64,000 bases of DNA, taken from the NCBI GenBank assembly GCA_017510065.1, contig JAFWOB010000145.1, forward strand, positions 62,001-126,000. The letters are read 5' to 3'. Below, piece by piece: positions 26,939 to 36,522 of the stretch; the stretch's first letter is position 1; each line of letters starts with the position of its first letter. The DNA is from Parasporobacterium sp. GTDB taxonomy: Bacteria > Bacillota > Clostridia > Lachnospirales > Lachnospiraceae. The translations under genes were made by a program, and so were the position numbers. The notes under the pieces were generated by a model that worked only from the letters and a program-made list of their open reading frames with translations, was not told where the DNA came from and made no database searches.

Positions 26939-28198
26939 TCAGCCGCGGGTCTGGCCGTTGCCGGTTACGATATATTTGTAACTGGTCAGCTCCTCCAGCC
27001 CCATGGGACCTCTGGCGTGCAGCTTCTGGGTGGAGATGCCCATTTCACAGCCAAGGCCGAACATTCCTCCGTCGGTAAATCGTGTGGAAGCATTTACATA
27101 TACAGCTGCGCTGTCTACATGAGTCGTGAAATAATCCGCTGCTTCTTTGCTTTCCGTCAGGATGGCGTCAGAGTGATGAGTGGAATGAGCAGCGATATGA
27201 GCTACAGCTTCCCGGACATCTTTAACAATCTTAACTGCCAGGATATAGTTCAGGAATTCCGTATCAAAATCTTCCGGTTTGGCAGGTGTGCCGGAGATGA
27301 TCTTCTGAGAAGCTTCGCAGAGCCTTAATTCCACAGCAGGTTCTCCTGCCTGGATGCGGCTGTCCACAAGCAGTTCCTTGATCTTCGGCAGAAATGTGCC
27401 GGCAATCTTTTCATGTACCAGCAGAGTTTCTTCTGCATTGCATACAGAAGGACGCTGTGTTTTGGCGTTGAGGATGATCTTCAGCGCCTTTTCCTGGTCC
27501 GCGCTTTCGTCCACATAGACCGTACAGATGCCGGTTCCGGTCTCTATGCAGGGTACCAGAGCGTTTTCCACACAGGCACGGATCAGACCGGCGCCGCCTC
27601 TGGGAATGAGCATATCCACATAACCGCGTGCTTTCATCAGTTCTGTGGCGCTTTCTCTTGTGGTATCATCAATGATATTGATCAGATCCTTTGGAAGAGC
27701 GATGGAAGCCAGTCCGTCCTGCATGGCATTTACAATGGCTTTTGAGGTCCGATATGCTTCCTTGCCGCCTCTCAGAATGCAGACGTTGCCGCTTTTCAGA
27801 CACAGGGAAGCGGCGTCGGAAGTTACATTTGGCCGGCTTTCATAGATGATCGCCACGACACCGAGGGGTACGGAAACCTTCTTCAGGTTCAGTCCGTCTG
27901 TGATCGTTCTTTCTGTCAGGATGTGGCCTACAGGATCTGGCAATCCTATCACATCCCGGATGCCATCGGCCATCCCTTTGATGCGGCTTTCATTCAGCAT
28001 CAGCCGGTCCAGCATGACATCGGTGATCGAGCCTCTGGCAGCTTCCAGATCCAGGGCATTCTGCGCAAGGATCTCAGAACATTCCTTTTCAATATAATCC
28101 GCCATTACCGAAAGCGCCTGGTTTTTCTGTTCTTCTGTGATGGAAGCAAATGCGCTTTTGGCATCCTTTGCTTTTTTTAAGATTTCCTGAGTTGTCAT
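26939..28198 (-). CDS. proA: Gamma-glutamyl phosphate reductase
   Basis: The 419-residue aldehyde dehydrogenase-fold enzyme reduces glutamyl-5-phosphate to the semialdehyde for proline. It shows the catalytic cysteine in [12 protein letters not shown], the VIYESRPNV and CLKSGN segments, and [21 protein letters not shown] precedes the ATG. It follows proB with a 35-base gap and ends at a strong terminator. proC is not present. Confidence 0.97.
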   Translation of the reverse strand: MTTQEILKKAKDAKSAFASITEEQKNQALSVMADYIEKECSEILAQNALDLEAARGSITDVMLDRLMLNESRIKGMADGIRDVIGLPDPVGHILTERTITDGLNLKKVSVPLGVVAIIYESRPNVTSDAASLCLKSGNVCILRGGKEAYRTSKAIVNAMQDGLASIALPKDLINIIDDTTRESATELMKARGYVDMLIPRGGAGLIRACVENALVPCIETGTGICTVYVDESADQEKALKIILNAKTQRPSVCNAEETLLVHEKIAGTFLPKIKELLVDSRIQAGEPAVELRLCEASQKIISGTPAKPEDFDTEFLNYILAVKIVKDVREAVAHIAAHSTHHSDAILTESKEAADYFTTHVDSAAVYVNASTRFTDGGMFGLGCEMGISTQKLHARGPMGLEELTSYKYIVTGNGQTRG

Positions 28199-28233
28199 AG
28201 CAGTTTCCTCTTTTTCAATATAGTATATGCGGG

Positions 28234-29010
28234 CTATTTGCAGGATCTGTTGGACAGGAACCGGGTCCCGACCGGTTTTCCATCTGCAATATCGTACAAA
28301 AGAGTAGGATCAGAACCGTTGGCAATGATCATATCACAGCCTTCGTTCATGCAGATTCCGGCAGCAGACAGTTTTGTCTTCATGCCTCCGGTCCCCAGGT
28401 CGGATCCTTTGTCTCCGGCCAATGCCAGAACATCATCCGTCAGTTCCGAGACTTCCCGGATCAGAGCGGCAGAAGGATCTTTCTTTGGATCCGCTGTATA
28501 CAAACCATCTATATCGGAGAGCAGCACCAGCAGTTCTGCCTTTGCGCTGGTGGCAACAATGGCAGCAAGAGTGTCATTGTCGCCGATCACGATTTCTTCT
28601 GTAGCAACGGAGTCATTTTCATTGATAACGGGAATCACGTCCAGTTCCAGGAGCCTGTTCAGAGTCGTGGAAAAATTGCGGTGCCTGTCTTCATGCCGGA
28701 TATCAGATGCGGTAATCAGGATCTGCGCAACCGTGTGGTTGTATTCCGAGAACAGTTTATCGTAGACATACATCAGTTCACATTGTCCCACTGCAGCGGC
28801 AGCCTGTTTGGTTGCCATGTCAGACGGCCTGCCGGGAAGGGACAGCTTACCGACCCCCATTCCGATAGCGCCGGAGGAGACCAGGATGACCTCCATTCCC
28901 GCATTTTTCAGGTCGCTGATAACCTTGCACAGTTCTTCTGTTCTTCTGATATTCAGTCTTCCGCCCGCATGAGCCAGGGTGGAAGTTCCGATCTTGATAA
29001 CGATCCTCAT
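28234..29010 (-). CDS. proB: Glutamate 5-kinase without PUA domain
   Basis: The 258-residue amino-acid kinase has [35 protein letters not shown] and [10 protein letters not shown]. It phosphorylates glutamate, the first and normally proline-inhibited step of proline synthesis. It ends at the kinase domain; the C-terminal PUA domain of E. coli ProB (367 residues) is absent, as in many Clostridia. GGAAACGG precedes the ATG. It has its own promoter at 29109-29137. Confidence 0.95.
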   Translation of the reverse strand: MRIVIKIGTSTLAHAGGRLNIRRTEELCKVISDLKNAGMEVILVSSGAIGMGVGKLSLPGRPSDMATKQAAAAVGQCELMYVYDKLFSEYNHTVAQILITASDIRHEDRHRNFSTTLNRLLELDVIPVINENDSVATEEIVIGDNDTLAAIVATSAKAELLVLLSDIDGLYTADPKKDPSAALIREVSELTDDVLALAGDKGSDLGTGGMKTKLSAAGICMNEGCDMIIANGSDPTLLYDIADGKPVGTRFLSNRSCK

Positions 29011-29108
29011 GTTCCGTTTCCTTTTCTGACAGATGTATTTGCTTTCAATATCAATCCGCCTTTCCGGAAGATCATTGATTTGCCATAGTAAAGCAAAAAA
29101 GCTTCTAT

Positions 29109-29137
29109 ATTATAGCAATCTGCTTTCGTATGTGCAA
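29109..29137 (-). promoter_or_regulatory. Promoter of proBA
   Basis: On the minus strand TTGCAC (29132-29137) and TATAAT (29109-29114) are 17 bp apart. The leader is about 90 bases and contains a small AAGC/GCTT hairpin with a T run just after the -10. The promoter lies directly behind the stop of the upstream secreted-protein gene. Confidence 0.8.
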
Positions 29138-29144
29138 TTCAATT

Positions 29145-30989
29145 TTATGCATCCGGAGTAACGGTAATGGTACCGTCTTCATTTTCGATAATCACACCAT
29201 TTACGATGCAGCCGTCATCGATCGTCAGCCCTGTAAGTGTGGATTCTTCCGTGACATTCCATACAGAACCCTTGCACAGTGTCAGTTCTACACCCCAGAG
29301 AGTCTGATAACCATCGGGATCCAGGATATAGTCTCCCTCCAGCTCTTCTTTACAGAAAGTATTCCAGTCTTCACAGGTGTGAGAAAAGATGGCTCCTGAA
29401 AGGACTGTCGCATCCAGAGTTACACGCATCGCCCGCTGGTAATCCTCATTTATAATATCCCCGGAAATGTTCATACCGCGGAGGGTGTAATCACTGCCGG
29501 GAGCTGTTTCCCCATCGGGAATATAATTGACATTCTGATCCGAATTGATCATGCTGTGGATCAGGACACGACAGCTGCTGTCCATTTGCGTTCCTTCAAG
29601 CAAAACATCAGCCTGTGTTGATTTGGTCACCAGCAATGCTCCGCTGTATCGGGCGGTATAGGGTGACGGCTTGGCGGAAATATATTCTTCTTTGGTCAGC
29701 AGGGTACCGCCTTCCATATACAGAACCGCTTTTTTGGTATTTTTTGAACCCTGATGCATCTGGTCCGGCATATGGAACTGTACTGCGCAGTTTCCTCCGG
29801 CAATCAGGCATTCCCCGGGAGTTTCATCCGGCTTCCTAAGATAGTCTGCAGGAGATACGGATTCTTTCGCGGTTTTTCCCATAATCGCTCTCAAACTGAT
29901 GCTGTCCAGAGGACAAGCTGTATTGACAGCATAGATCTCACCGTCATTGGAAGCAGTAATGCCGTCTGAAGAACCGATCACCGAAGATCCGTACAGAAAC
30001 AGATGGCAGCTGGTATCTGCGTAGGCACCGTATCCTTTGGTGGAATAGCCAAGACTGTTGTAGGATACCAAATCCAGATTCTGCCTGGCGGAATCGGTGG
30101 AGAAAGCTCCCCATGTACGACTGACGATCGCAGAATGATACAGGTAGGTGCGGGACATTCCCTGGGGTTGGATACCTCTCGCTCTTCCGGCGGAATTTCC
30201 AAAAGAAATAGGGCTGTTAATATCGGCTGTAGACTGTCCGGTGGTCTCCAGAAGGGAATTGCGGATTACAACGACAGGACTCTGGCTTTCTTTCATCCCT
30301 CCGGCACCGGGTCCGGGAATCGTGCTTCCGCCTACTACATCAGAATAGACGGCGCATCTGCCGCTTCCTTCCGCATACAGAAGAAGATGGTCGATGTCCA
30401 GGTATGTCCAGCCCTTTGCAGAAATGACCGGGTCACAGCTGTCATCCAGACCGCCGTCCCGGAGGATCACAGCACTGTCGTAGGACGTAATACTGTTCTC
30501 AGACATCCAGTCAAGGGCAATTTTCGAAAACTCAGCACCGCTTTCTTCCGGGGTGATATGCTGTGCTGTTCCGCCAAGCCTGAAAAACTGCTCTTTATTA
30601 TCGGACAGCTCACTGAAGTAAAAATTGACCGAGGGTTCGTCTGATGTAAACAGAAACCCGGAGATTTCATGATCATCAAATCCGCCGTTTTCATAATACG
30701 TGAGATGAAACGCTTCCGTCTGTTCCCGTTCTGTGTTTTTTCCTTCATCATAGAAAGTGAAGACAGCATCCACACCATCATCTTCCGTTTGTGAGGATTC
30801 TGCGGAATCTCCGTTAGACTCTCCGTCTGAAGGAGCGCCGCCGGGACCACCTGGACTTTCACCCGGAGGGGGCCCCATTTCCTCTCCTGCGGAATCGCTG
30901 GCAGGTGTGGGAACAGGTGCTGCAGCTGCCTGAAGTGTGACTGCCAGGATCAGGCTGAGCAGTATAAGTGTCATAAGCAGTTTCTTCAT
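29145..30989 (-). CDS. Secreted beta-helix-like surface protein, paralogue A
   Basis: The 614-residue protein has a Sec signal peptide (KKLLMTLILLSLILAVTLQAAA) and a Gly/Pro/Ser/Glu-rich linker to about residue 70. A long repetitive region of short hydrophobic turns follows (for example HSAIVSRTWGAFS, CHLFLYGSSVIGSSDGIT). Together with the C-terminal TLWGV and SVWNVT strands this suggests a right-handed parallel beta-helix. It is paralogous to the divergent gene at 31185-33224: both share the linker type and the YxTLWGV...SVWNVT block. No LPXTG, membrane anchor or enzyme motif was seen. AAGGAGGATC precedes the ATG. Role unknown; adhesin or polysaccharide-binding are guesses. Confidence 0.8.
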   Translation of the reverse strand: MKKLLMTLILLSLILAVTLQAAAAPVPTPASDSAGEEMGPPPGESPGGPGGAPSDGESNGDSAESSQTEDDGVDAVFTFYDEGKNTEREQTEAFHLTYYENGGFDDHEISGFLFTSDEPSVNFYFSELSDNKEQFFRLGGTAQHITPEESGAEFSKIALDWMSENSITSYDSAVILRDGGLDDSCDPVISAKGWTYLDIDHLLLYAEGSGRCAVYSDVVGGSTIPGPGAGGMKESQSPVVVIRNSLLETTGQSTADINSPISFGNSAGRARGIQPQGMSRTYLYHSAIVSRTWGAFSTDSARQNLDLVSYNSLGYSTKGYGAYADTSCHLFLYGSSVIGSSDGITASNDGEIYAVNTACPLDSISLRAIMGKTAKESVSPADYLRKPDETPGECLIAGGNCAVQFHMPDQMHQGSKNTKKAVLYMEGGTLLTKEEYISAKPSPYTARYSGALLVTKSTQADVLLEGTQMDSSCRVLIHSMINSDQNVNYIPDGETAPGSDYTLRGMNISGDIINEDYQRAMRVTLDATVLSGAIFSHTCEDWNTFCKEELEGDYILDPDGYQTLWGVELTLCKGSVWNVTEESTLTGLTIDDGCIVNGVIIENEDGTITVTPDA

Positions 30990-31076
30990 GATGATCCTCC
31001 TTCTGCATCTTGATCATTTTATTAACAGATTGTTTCTGAATAATTTGATCTTATCATAAGTTCTACAAAACGGATG

Positions 31077-31106
31077 TGACATTTTCATAAACTAATCAAG
31101 TATAAT
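31077..31106 (+). promoter_or_regulatory. Promoter candidate for paralogue B
   Basis: TGACAT (31077-31082) and TATAAT (31101-31106) are 18 bp apart. A second TATAAT at 31150-31155 lies closer to the start but lacks a good -35. The 195-bp divergent gap should also hold the promoter of paralogue A, which was not fixed. Confidence 0.55.
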
Positions 31107-31184
31107 TGCACACCCTTTTGTGCTAAATTCATAAAGAAGTGGAATGCAGTATAATGGTTTTGATGAACAGAAGGGAGAAACAAA

Positions 31185-33224
31185 ATGAAAAAAAGAAAGG
31201 TAACAGCGCTGCTCCTGACAATGTGTCTTACATTTGGATTGAGCATGACAGCTTATGCCGGATTTGTTCCCGCCCCGCAGGAACCGGCAGCAAAGGAACA
31301 GGCAATCGAAGCAGCACCGCAGGAAGCTGTGCCTGCAGGGGATAGTGCAGAAGGCGAAAGCGCGGGAGAATCAGCTGCCCCTGAAGGAGCAGGGGAAAGT
31401 CAGGAAGGAGATTCACCTGATGGGGAAAGTGCAGGAGGAGACTCTCCGGGAGGCGGTATGCCCAATACTTCCATGGGAGGATCAGCCACCAGCAGACCGC
31501 CCGATAATTCCACCAGAGCGATCAATCTCCTTGGAGAACGAGCAGCTGTATATGTGGAATATACCGAGGACGGGTATCAGGTTTCACAGCATCTGACAGA
31601 CAGTTATGAAGTTCAGGGAACGGATATTGCAGTTCCTGAAACAGGTGCGGCCAATACGATCGAGGGCTTGAGTATTCAATGTAATGCCGTTGACTGGGAT
31701 GAGGAAGGCTCCGTCGGCAATTCCGGCCTGGTCATCAATGCCTTGACTGATACAGAAACAACATTTGTCCTGGGCGGAAAAGAAGAACATTTTGACGCGC
31801 CGGATGGGGAATCCTATAACAGCCTGATCATCATGAATGTGGATGAAAACGAAGAGTATGATCATAGTGCAACAGAAACTGCTGCCGGCTGCGGGATCGC
31901 ATTTAACGGAAAATCCCTCCTGCTGGAAAATACCTACGTGGAATCTTCCGGTAAAGGACGCCCGAGCATTCATATTCCGGCATCGACCAGGGATAAAAAT
32001 GTATCCCAATTGTCGGACATTATCTGTGTGGACAGCCGTATCGTCAATCATTCTACCAGGGCAATGCTCCTGATGGGAGGGGACGTCTGGTTCCTGAATT
32101 CCATCGCCGTTACGGATTCCTGGGGAGCTTTGAGTTATGACAATACCGCAACGACCATGTATGTCGTGAATTCCAGGGCGGAAAACACCGGAACTGCCTA
32201 TGCGATCTATGATGCAGCAGGTTGTACCGCGCATGTTTACGGAAGCCAGGTGATTTCCGGTGGTACCGGTATTACCGTATGCAGAGATGCAACACTGACG
32301 GTTGATGAGCTGGCAGCAGCAGATGCTGCGGCAACAGATCCTTATACCGGAACAGCAGATCTGCTGACACCGGCAGCGACCGCAGACGGAAAGAGCATTG
32401 TCGTCGGATATGCTTATCCGATCAAGATCCATGCGGATATGTCCGGTCCTGATTCGGTGGCAAGTGCGTATCTGAAGGATACCTATCTGTCTTCCCAGGC
32501 AGAGGACGTGAAACTGCTGAGTGGAGAAGAACCTGTACTGGAAAGCTCCAATGGCGGAAGCATCGGAAGCAGCGCCATGAACGAGCTGGTCAATGAGTTC
32601 CAGAACGGCGAGATCGTTGAGATTGCCTGCCACAATGGCAAAGTGGTATTTGACAATTGTGAACTGAACAGCCGCACCGGCGTACTGGTTCATTCCTTCT
32701 TCAGTTATGATCCCATGGCATCCGGTATTTATCCGATCGACGGAGCCGAGTATGCAGGGGACGAAGTGGTTCTCAAGAATATGTCCGCACAGGGAGATAT
32801 TCTTCATGACGATTATATGAGAAAGATGATCGTGTCTCTGGAAAATGCGGACCTCACCGGTACTGTTACGGGACAGACACTGACCGGATGGAACAATTAC
32901 TGGCGCTCCCAGATCGAAGCGATCGGCGGCGATGAAGAAGATGAAACGCTGGTAATCCATGACGAAACATATGAGACCCTGTGGGGTGTGCGCATGAGCA
33001 TGGATGCCCAGTCTGTATGGAATGTCACCGGTACGTCGCAGCTGTACAGCTTTACCATGGAAGACGGAGCCAAAGTACAGGCAGCGGACGGAAAAGCACT
33101 GTCCATTTATGTCGACTGCCCAATGGGAAATGATCTGGAATGCTATGACATTTCAGCAGGAACACAGATCGAGGCATTTGAACCCGGCGTTTCCTATCAG
33201 GGTGTTGTGATCGTGGCGGAATAA
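31185..33224 (+). CDS. Secreted beta-helix-like surface protein, paralogue B
   Basis: The 679-residue protein has a signal peptide (KVTALLLTMCLTFGLSMTAYA), then a low-complexity Gly/Glu/Ser/Pro linker (residues 25-110) and a repetitive beta-rich body. Turns such as VWFLNSIAVTDSWGALS, MYVVNSRAENTG and CTAHVYGSQVISGGTGIT align with paralogue A (HLFLYGSSVIGSSDGIT). The C-terminal YETLWGV...SVWNVTGTSQL strands are also shared. It lacks LPXTG, membrane helices and enzyme motifs. AAGGGAG precedes the ATG. It is transcribed divergently from its paralogue and ends just before the motif array at 33295. Surface display or release is inferred from the signal peptide only. Confidence 0.8.
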   Translation: MKKRKVTALLLTMCLTFGLSMTAYAGFVPAPQEPAAKEQAIEAAPQEAVPAGDSAEGESAGESAAPEGAGESQEGDSPDGESAGGDSPGGGMPNTSMGGSATSRPPDNSTRAINLLGERAAVYVEYTEDGYQVSQHLTDSYEVQGTDIAVPETGAANTIEGLSIQCNAVDWDEEGSVGNSGLVINALTDTETTFVLGGKEEHFDAPDGESYNSLIIMNVDENEEYDHSATETAAGCGIAFNGKSLLLENTYVESSGKGRPSIHIPASTRDKNVSQLSDIICVDSRIVNHSTRAMLLMGGDVWFLNSIAVTDSWGALSYDNTATTMYVVNSRAENTGTAYAIYDAAGCTAHVYGSQVISGGTGITVCRDATLTVDELAAADAAATDPYTGTADLLTPAATADGKSIVVGYAYPIKIHADMSGPDSVASAYLKDTYLSSQAEDVKLLSGEEPVLESSNGGSIGSSAMNELVNEFQNGEIVEIACHNGKVVFDNCELNSRTGVLVHSFFSYDPMASGIYPIDGAEYAGDEVVLKNMSAQGDILHDDYMRKMIVSLENADLTGTVTGQTLTGWNNYWRSQIEAIGGDEEDETLVIHDETYETLWGVRMSMDAQSVWNVTGTSQLYSFTMEDGAKVQAADGKALSIYVDCPMGNDLECYDISAGTQIEAFEPGVSYQGVVIVAE

Positions 33225-33294
33225 CGTTCTGTAAATGGGCGTGTCAACGATCTGCTTACATAAGTTGCTCGGCTTGATGTAACGAAATTGAGGG

Positions 33295-33492
33295 TATGCA
33301 TGACTTTCTGAAAAATACTGTAATGGAATCGACACTATGCATGATTTTCAGAACAGTCGTGCAACAAAATTGGAGGTATGCATGATTTTGACCCCTGTAC
33401 TGGGGATAAAATCATGCATACCTCCTTGTTTTTTACAAAAAATCATGCATACCGCCGCAAACGTTGCAGGCCAATTCTCAAAATCATGCATA
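33295..33492. repeat. Six-copy array of TATGCATGATTTT in facing orientation
   Basis: Three direct copies (33295, 33336, 33377; the first has C for T at position 10) face three inverted copies (33408, 33439, 33480). Successive starts are 41, 41, 31, 31 and 41 bp apart. Flanks are partly conserved (GGAGG or GCGG next to the core; TGCAAC about 17 bases before some copies). The central pair makes a perfect 18-bp stem (33372-33389 with 33408-33425) followed by TTGTTTTTT, so it may also terminate the gene at 31185-33224. A degenerate partial copy lies at 33504-33512. The 335-bp gap 33225-33559 holds no gene that I can support. Confidence 0.85.
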
Positions 33493-33559
33493 CCTCTGCA
33501 TTTGATGCATGAAAACGTTCGAATGGGGCGGGAACTGCCGGTATGACAGGAACGAATAG

Positions 33560-35005
33560 TCAGTTCTTTACGACTTCGATATGGGTGATCCCATAATGGC
33601 GGAAGATGGGAATGGCTTTTTCTGGAATCTTTTCCCCACAGACAACCAGCGGGATCGCAGGAGGACATGCTATGGCAGGATCAGCGCAGACACGACCTGC
33701 AGCGTCTTCTACAGGAATTGTTTCGTGCGCAGCAAAGAATGCTTCCCGGATGGACATGACTTTTGCTGGATGCGGATTATCTTCGGAAAAAGGAGCTGCG
33801 ATACTGCCTGCGGGTGAAGGGCAGGGGATTGCTTCCATGACATGAAGCAGACGATCAAGATCTTCCTGTGTATTGGAAGGGGAGAGCATCAGGACCAGAT
33901 AGTCGGGATCGGCATGTTCACATTCGATCTGACCCTTTCTAAGGATATCCGCCAGATCAGTTCCGGAATATCCGGAGGCACTGGCACAGATGGTAATCTT
34001 CACCGGCTCGGATGCGCCGGAAAATTGCGGATCCTCGCATGAATCGATGCCGGTTCCCGGGATCTGCCATCCCATTCGGCGCAGTTCTTTTTTGCATATC
34101 CTGGTTTGCCGGATACAGTGATCCAGTTGTTCTCTCCAGCCGGATGCAAGGATCCGGTTTGTCCTGTCCAGGGATTCCAAAAGCAGATAGGAAGGGCTGG
34201 TGGATCCGAACAGGGAAAGGGCGCGGCGCACCATGGAAGGATCCGGACTGCCCGGCAGTTCAGCAAAGCGGCGGCTTAAGTGAAGGTAGGCGCATCCTGT
34301 CAGGGCGGGCAATGTTTTATGGGCAGAGTCACAGCACATATCAGCGCCTAGATCGATCGGGTGGAGCGGTGTTTCCAGAAAATGCAGATAAGAGCCGTGA
34401 GCATTGTCCACCAACAGTAAAACATCATGTTTATGGGTGATCTCGGAAATGGCTCTGATATCCTGCAGATTTCCCAGATAATCTGGAGATGTTAAATAAA
34501 CAGCATCCGGTTTGCGGGGCATGCTGCGGATCGTCTTCTCGAGGGAAGATGCATCAACAGGACAGGAATACAGGCTGTACCCATCTTCTGGCCATACCCA
34601 CTGCACCTCCAGATCCAGCAAAGCGGCTGCAGTCATAAAAGAGCGGTGCACATTCCGTGCGGCAAGAATCAGAGGCCGGTGTCCGCCGGAGGATCTTTTT
34701 CCGAATGCTGCCGCCAGCGCCAGCATGGCACGGATGCATTGACTGGATCCCTCTGTAGAATAATAGGTAGCAGCAGATCCGAAAAAAAGGGCAGCATTTT
34801 CCTCGCTTTCCCGGATGATTCCGGATGCTTCATACAAAGAATCCGCACCTTTCACTTCCGTGATGTCGTGGGAGAAGAGAGCGCAGCCGGCATCTTCACG
34901 ATGCCAGGCAGTTCCCTTATGTCCCGGCATATGAAAACGGGATATGCCGGAAGCGGCGTAATCCCGTAAAAAGTCACAGATTGGTGTGGTGATCTCTTTT
35001 TTCAT
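33560..35005 (-). CDS. Orn/Lys/Arg decarboxylase-family PLP enzyme
   Basis: The 481-residue protein fits the short, Gram-positive Orn/Lys/Arg decarboxylase group (YaaO/SpeA-like). It has FHMPGHKG near the N-terminus, STEGSSQCIRAML, the PLP-contacting DNAHGSYLHF, and the PLP lysine in DSAHKTLPALTGCAYLHL. It would decarboxylate arginine, lysine or ornithine to a polyamine precursor; which one is not decidable here. It starts 33 bases downstream of the SCIFF maturase on the same strand, so they may be cotranscribed, though a metabolic link is not evident. Confidence 0.88.
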   Translation of the reverse strand: MKKEITTPICDFLRDYAASGISRFHMPGHKGTAWHREDAGCALFSHDITEVKGADSLYEASGIIRESEENAALFFGSAATYYSTEGSSQCIRAMLALAAAFGKRSSGGHRPLILAARNVHRSFMTAAALLDLEVQWVWPEDGYSLYSCPVDASSLEKTIRSMPRKPDAVYLTSPDYLGNLQDIRAISEITHKHDVLLLVDNAHGSYLHFLETPLHPIDLGADMCCDSAHKTLPALTGCAYLHLSRRFAELPGSPDPSMVRRALSLFGSTSPSYLLLESLDRTNRILASGWREQLDHCIRQTRICKKELRRMGWQIPGTGIDSCEDPQFSGASEPVKITICASASGYSGTDLADILRKGQIECEHADPDYLVLMLSPSNTQEDLDRLLHVMEAIPCPSPAGSIAAPFSEDNPHPAKVMSIREAFFAAHETIPVEDAAGRVCADPAIACPPAIPLVVCGEKIPEKAIPIFRHYGITHIEVVKN

Positions 35006-35038
35006 GTGAGCTGTATCTGCCTTTCCGGACGTTGTATA

Positions 35039-36445
35039 TTATGACAGCTGCTTTTCTGCTTCCAGGGCAATCGCGCATTCGATGCGTTTACGGAACAAAT
35101 CACATCCGGGCTCATAAATACCGCAGATGGTGCCTGATGCATGAAAAGCGTTAGCGGCACAGCCGCCGGAACACCACAGCTTTGCCCAGCAGCCCGCACA
35201 TTCCGGCCTGGAGTAGACATTGCAGGCGCGGAATTCTTCCTGCCTGGAAAGGTTGGTGATGCCGTTCCAGATATCTCCCAGCCGGAATGATTCCTCCCCG
35301 ACAAACTGATGGCAGGGGTACAGATCTCCCCATGGAGTAACAGCCATGTATTCCGTTCCGGAGCCGCAGCCTGAGATCCGTTTGTAGATGCAGGGCCCTC
35401 CGGTCAGATCGATCATATAATGATAGAAGGTAAAGGGACGGCCTTCCCTGCGGCGCTGCCGCATAAGATCAGCCAGTTCTTCATACTGCTGTTTGACGAT
35501 TTCAAGGTCTTCTGCAGTCAGCGCTTCCGGGTCGTCAGGGGCTGTTACCACTGGCTCCATACTCAGCTCGGTAAATCCCAGGTCCAGCATGCAGCGGATA
35601 TCTTTTACAAAATCCGGATTAGCATGGGTAAAGGTCCCTCGCATGTAATAGCTTTTGTCTCCACGCCGACGGACAAATTCCTGAAATTTCGGAACGACTT
35701 TTTCCCAGCTTCCGTTTCCTGCATAATCCACCCGGTAACGGTCATGGATCTCTTTTCTGCCGTCCAGGCTCAGGACAACATTGCTCATTTCCCGATTGCA
35801 GAATTCGATCACATCGTCATCGATCAAAAGTCCATTGGTGGTCAGAGTGAAACGGAAGTTCTTGTGATGATCCTTCTCGATGCTGCGGGCATATAAGACC
35901 AGCTGCTTTACCACATCCCAGTTCATCAACGGTTCCCCGCCGAAGAAATCCACTTCCAGGTTGTGCCGGCTTCCGGAATGCGCGATCAGAAAATCCAACG
36001 CCTGTTTTCCGACTTCAAAACTCATAACAGATCGTTCCCCATGGTATTTGCCCTGGCTTGCAAAGCAGTAGGAACAGTTCAGGTTGCAGGTATGGGCAAC
36101 ATGAAGACACAGCGCTTTGATCACACTGCCGCTTCGTTCCTTGAACACATGCGCAGACTGTTCATAGGTATCAGGCGTAAAGAGTTTCCCTTCCTGTTCA
36201 AGAGTACGTACATCGTCCAGACATTCCCTGATATCAGCCTCTGTAAGCACAGACCTTCCGGACGGATTCTGGGGGTCAGCAATCCCTTCCGGATACCGAT
36301 CCATCAGAATGCGGATGATCTCCTCTTCGGTATGCTGCTGATACAGACTGATCACGTCATAGGCGGCATCATCCACCACGTGGACAGAACCGGAACAGGT
36401 ATCCAGTACGATATTCATTCCTGCAGTTTTATATTGATGGAGCAT
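35039..36445 (-). CDS. scfB: SCIFF (ranthipeptide) radical SAM maturase
   Basis: The 468-residue SPASM-type radical SAM enzyme has the SAM cluster motif CNLNCSYC at residues 120-127. A GGEPLMNWD motif follows, and the auxiliary-cluster cysteines run from CGSGTEY through CHQF to CAGCWAKLWCSGGC and CDLF. This matches the family that installs thioether crosslinks (Cys sulfur to a non-alpha carbon) in the SCIFF peptide. An N-terminal RRE-like leader-binding region (about residues 10-95) is present. The precursor gene is 77 bases upstream with a terminator-like hairpin in between, which should keep enzyme levels below peptide levels. Confidence 0.95.
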   Translation of the reverse strand: MLHQYKTAGMNIVLDTCSGSVHVVDDAAYDVISLYQQHTEEEIIRILMDRYPEGIADPQNPSGRSVLTEADIRECLDDVRTLEQEGKLFTPDTYEQSAHVFKERSGSVIKALCLHVAHTCNLNCSYCFASQGKYHGERSVMSFEVGKQALDFLIAHSGSRHNLEVDFFGGEPLMNWDVVKQLVLYARSIEKDHHKNFRFTLTTNGLLIDDDVIEFCNREMSNVVLSLDGRKEIHDRYRVDYAGNGSWEKVVPKFQEFVRRRGDKSYYMRGTFTHANPDFVKDIRCMLDLGFTELSMEPVVTAPDDPEALTAEDLEIVKQQYEELADLMRQRRREGRPFTFYHYMIDLTGGPCIYKRISGCGSGTEYMAVTPWGDLYPCHQFVGEESFRLGDIWNGITNLSRQEEFRACNVYSRPECAGCWAKLWCSGGCAANAFHASGTICGIYEPGCDLFRKRIECAIALEAEKQLS

Positions 36446-36477
36446 AAAAACCTCGTCTCAGATCTTTTCAAAGAGAT

Positions 36478-36505
36478 AAAAAATGCCGCCCTTGTCAGGC
36501 GGCAT
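36478..36505 (-). terminator. Hairpin attenuator between SCIFF peptide and maturase genes
   Basis: On the minus strand ATGCCGCC (36498-36505) and GGCGGCAT (36483-36490) form an 8-bp stem with a 7-base loop, then a U run (plus-strand A run 36478-36483). Partial read-through is needed because no separate maturase promoter was seen. Confidence 0.8.
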
Positions 36506-36522
36506 CTTCATGACCGTTCTGA

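Noticed and set aside
31584..32960. 458-codon minus-strand frame opposite paralogue B
   Set aside because: It is a shadow of the secreted protein gene; its composition (Cys/Ile/Arg-rich) is not that of a real protein.
33295..33492. CRISPR array or rho-independent terminator only
   Set aside because: Repeats are 13 bp, too short for CRISPR, and occur in both orientations. Only the central pair has a U run, so a terminator explains a part, not the array.
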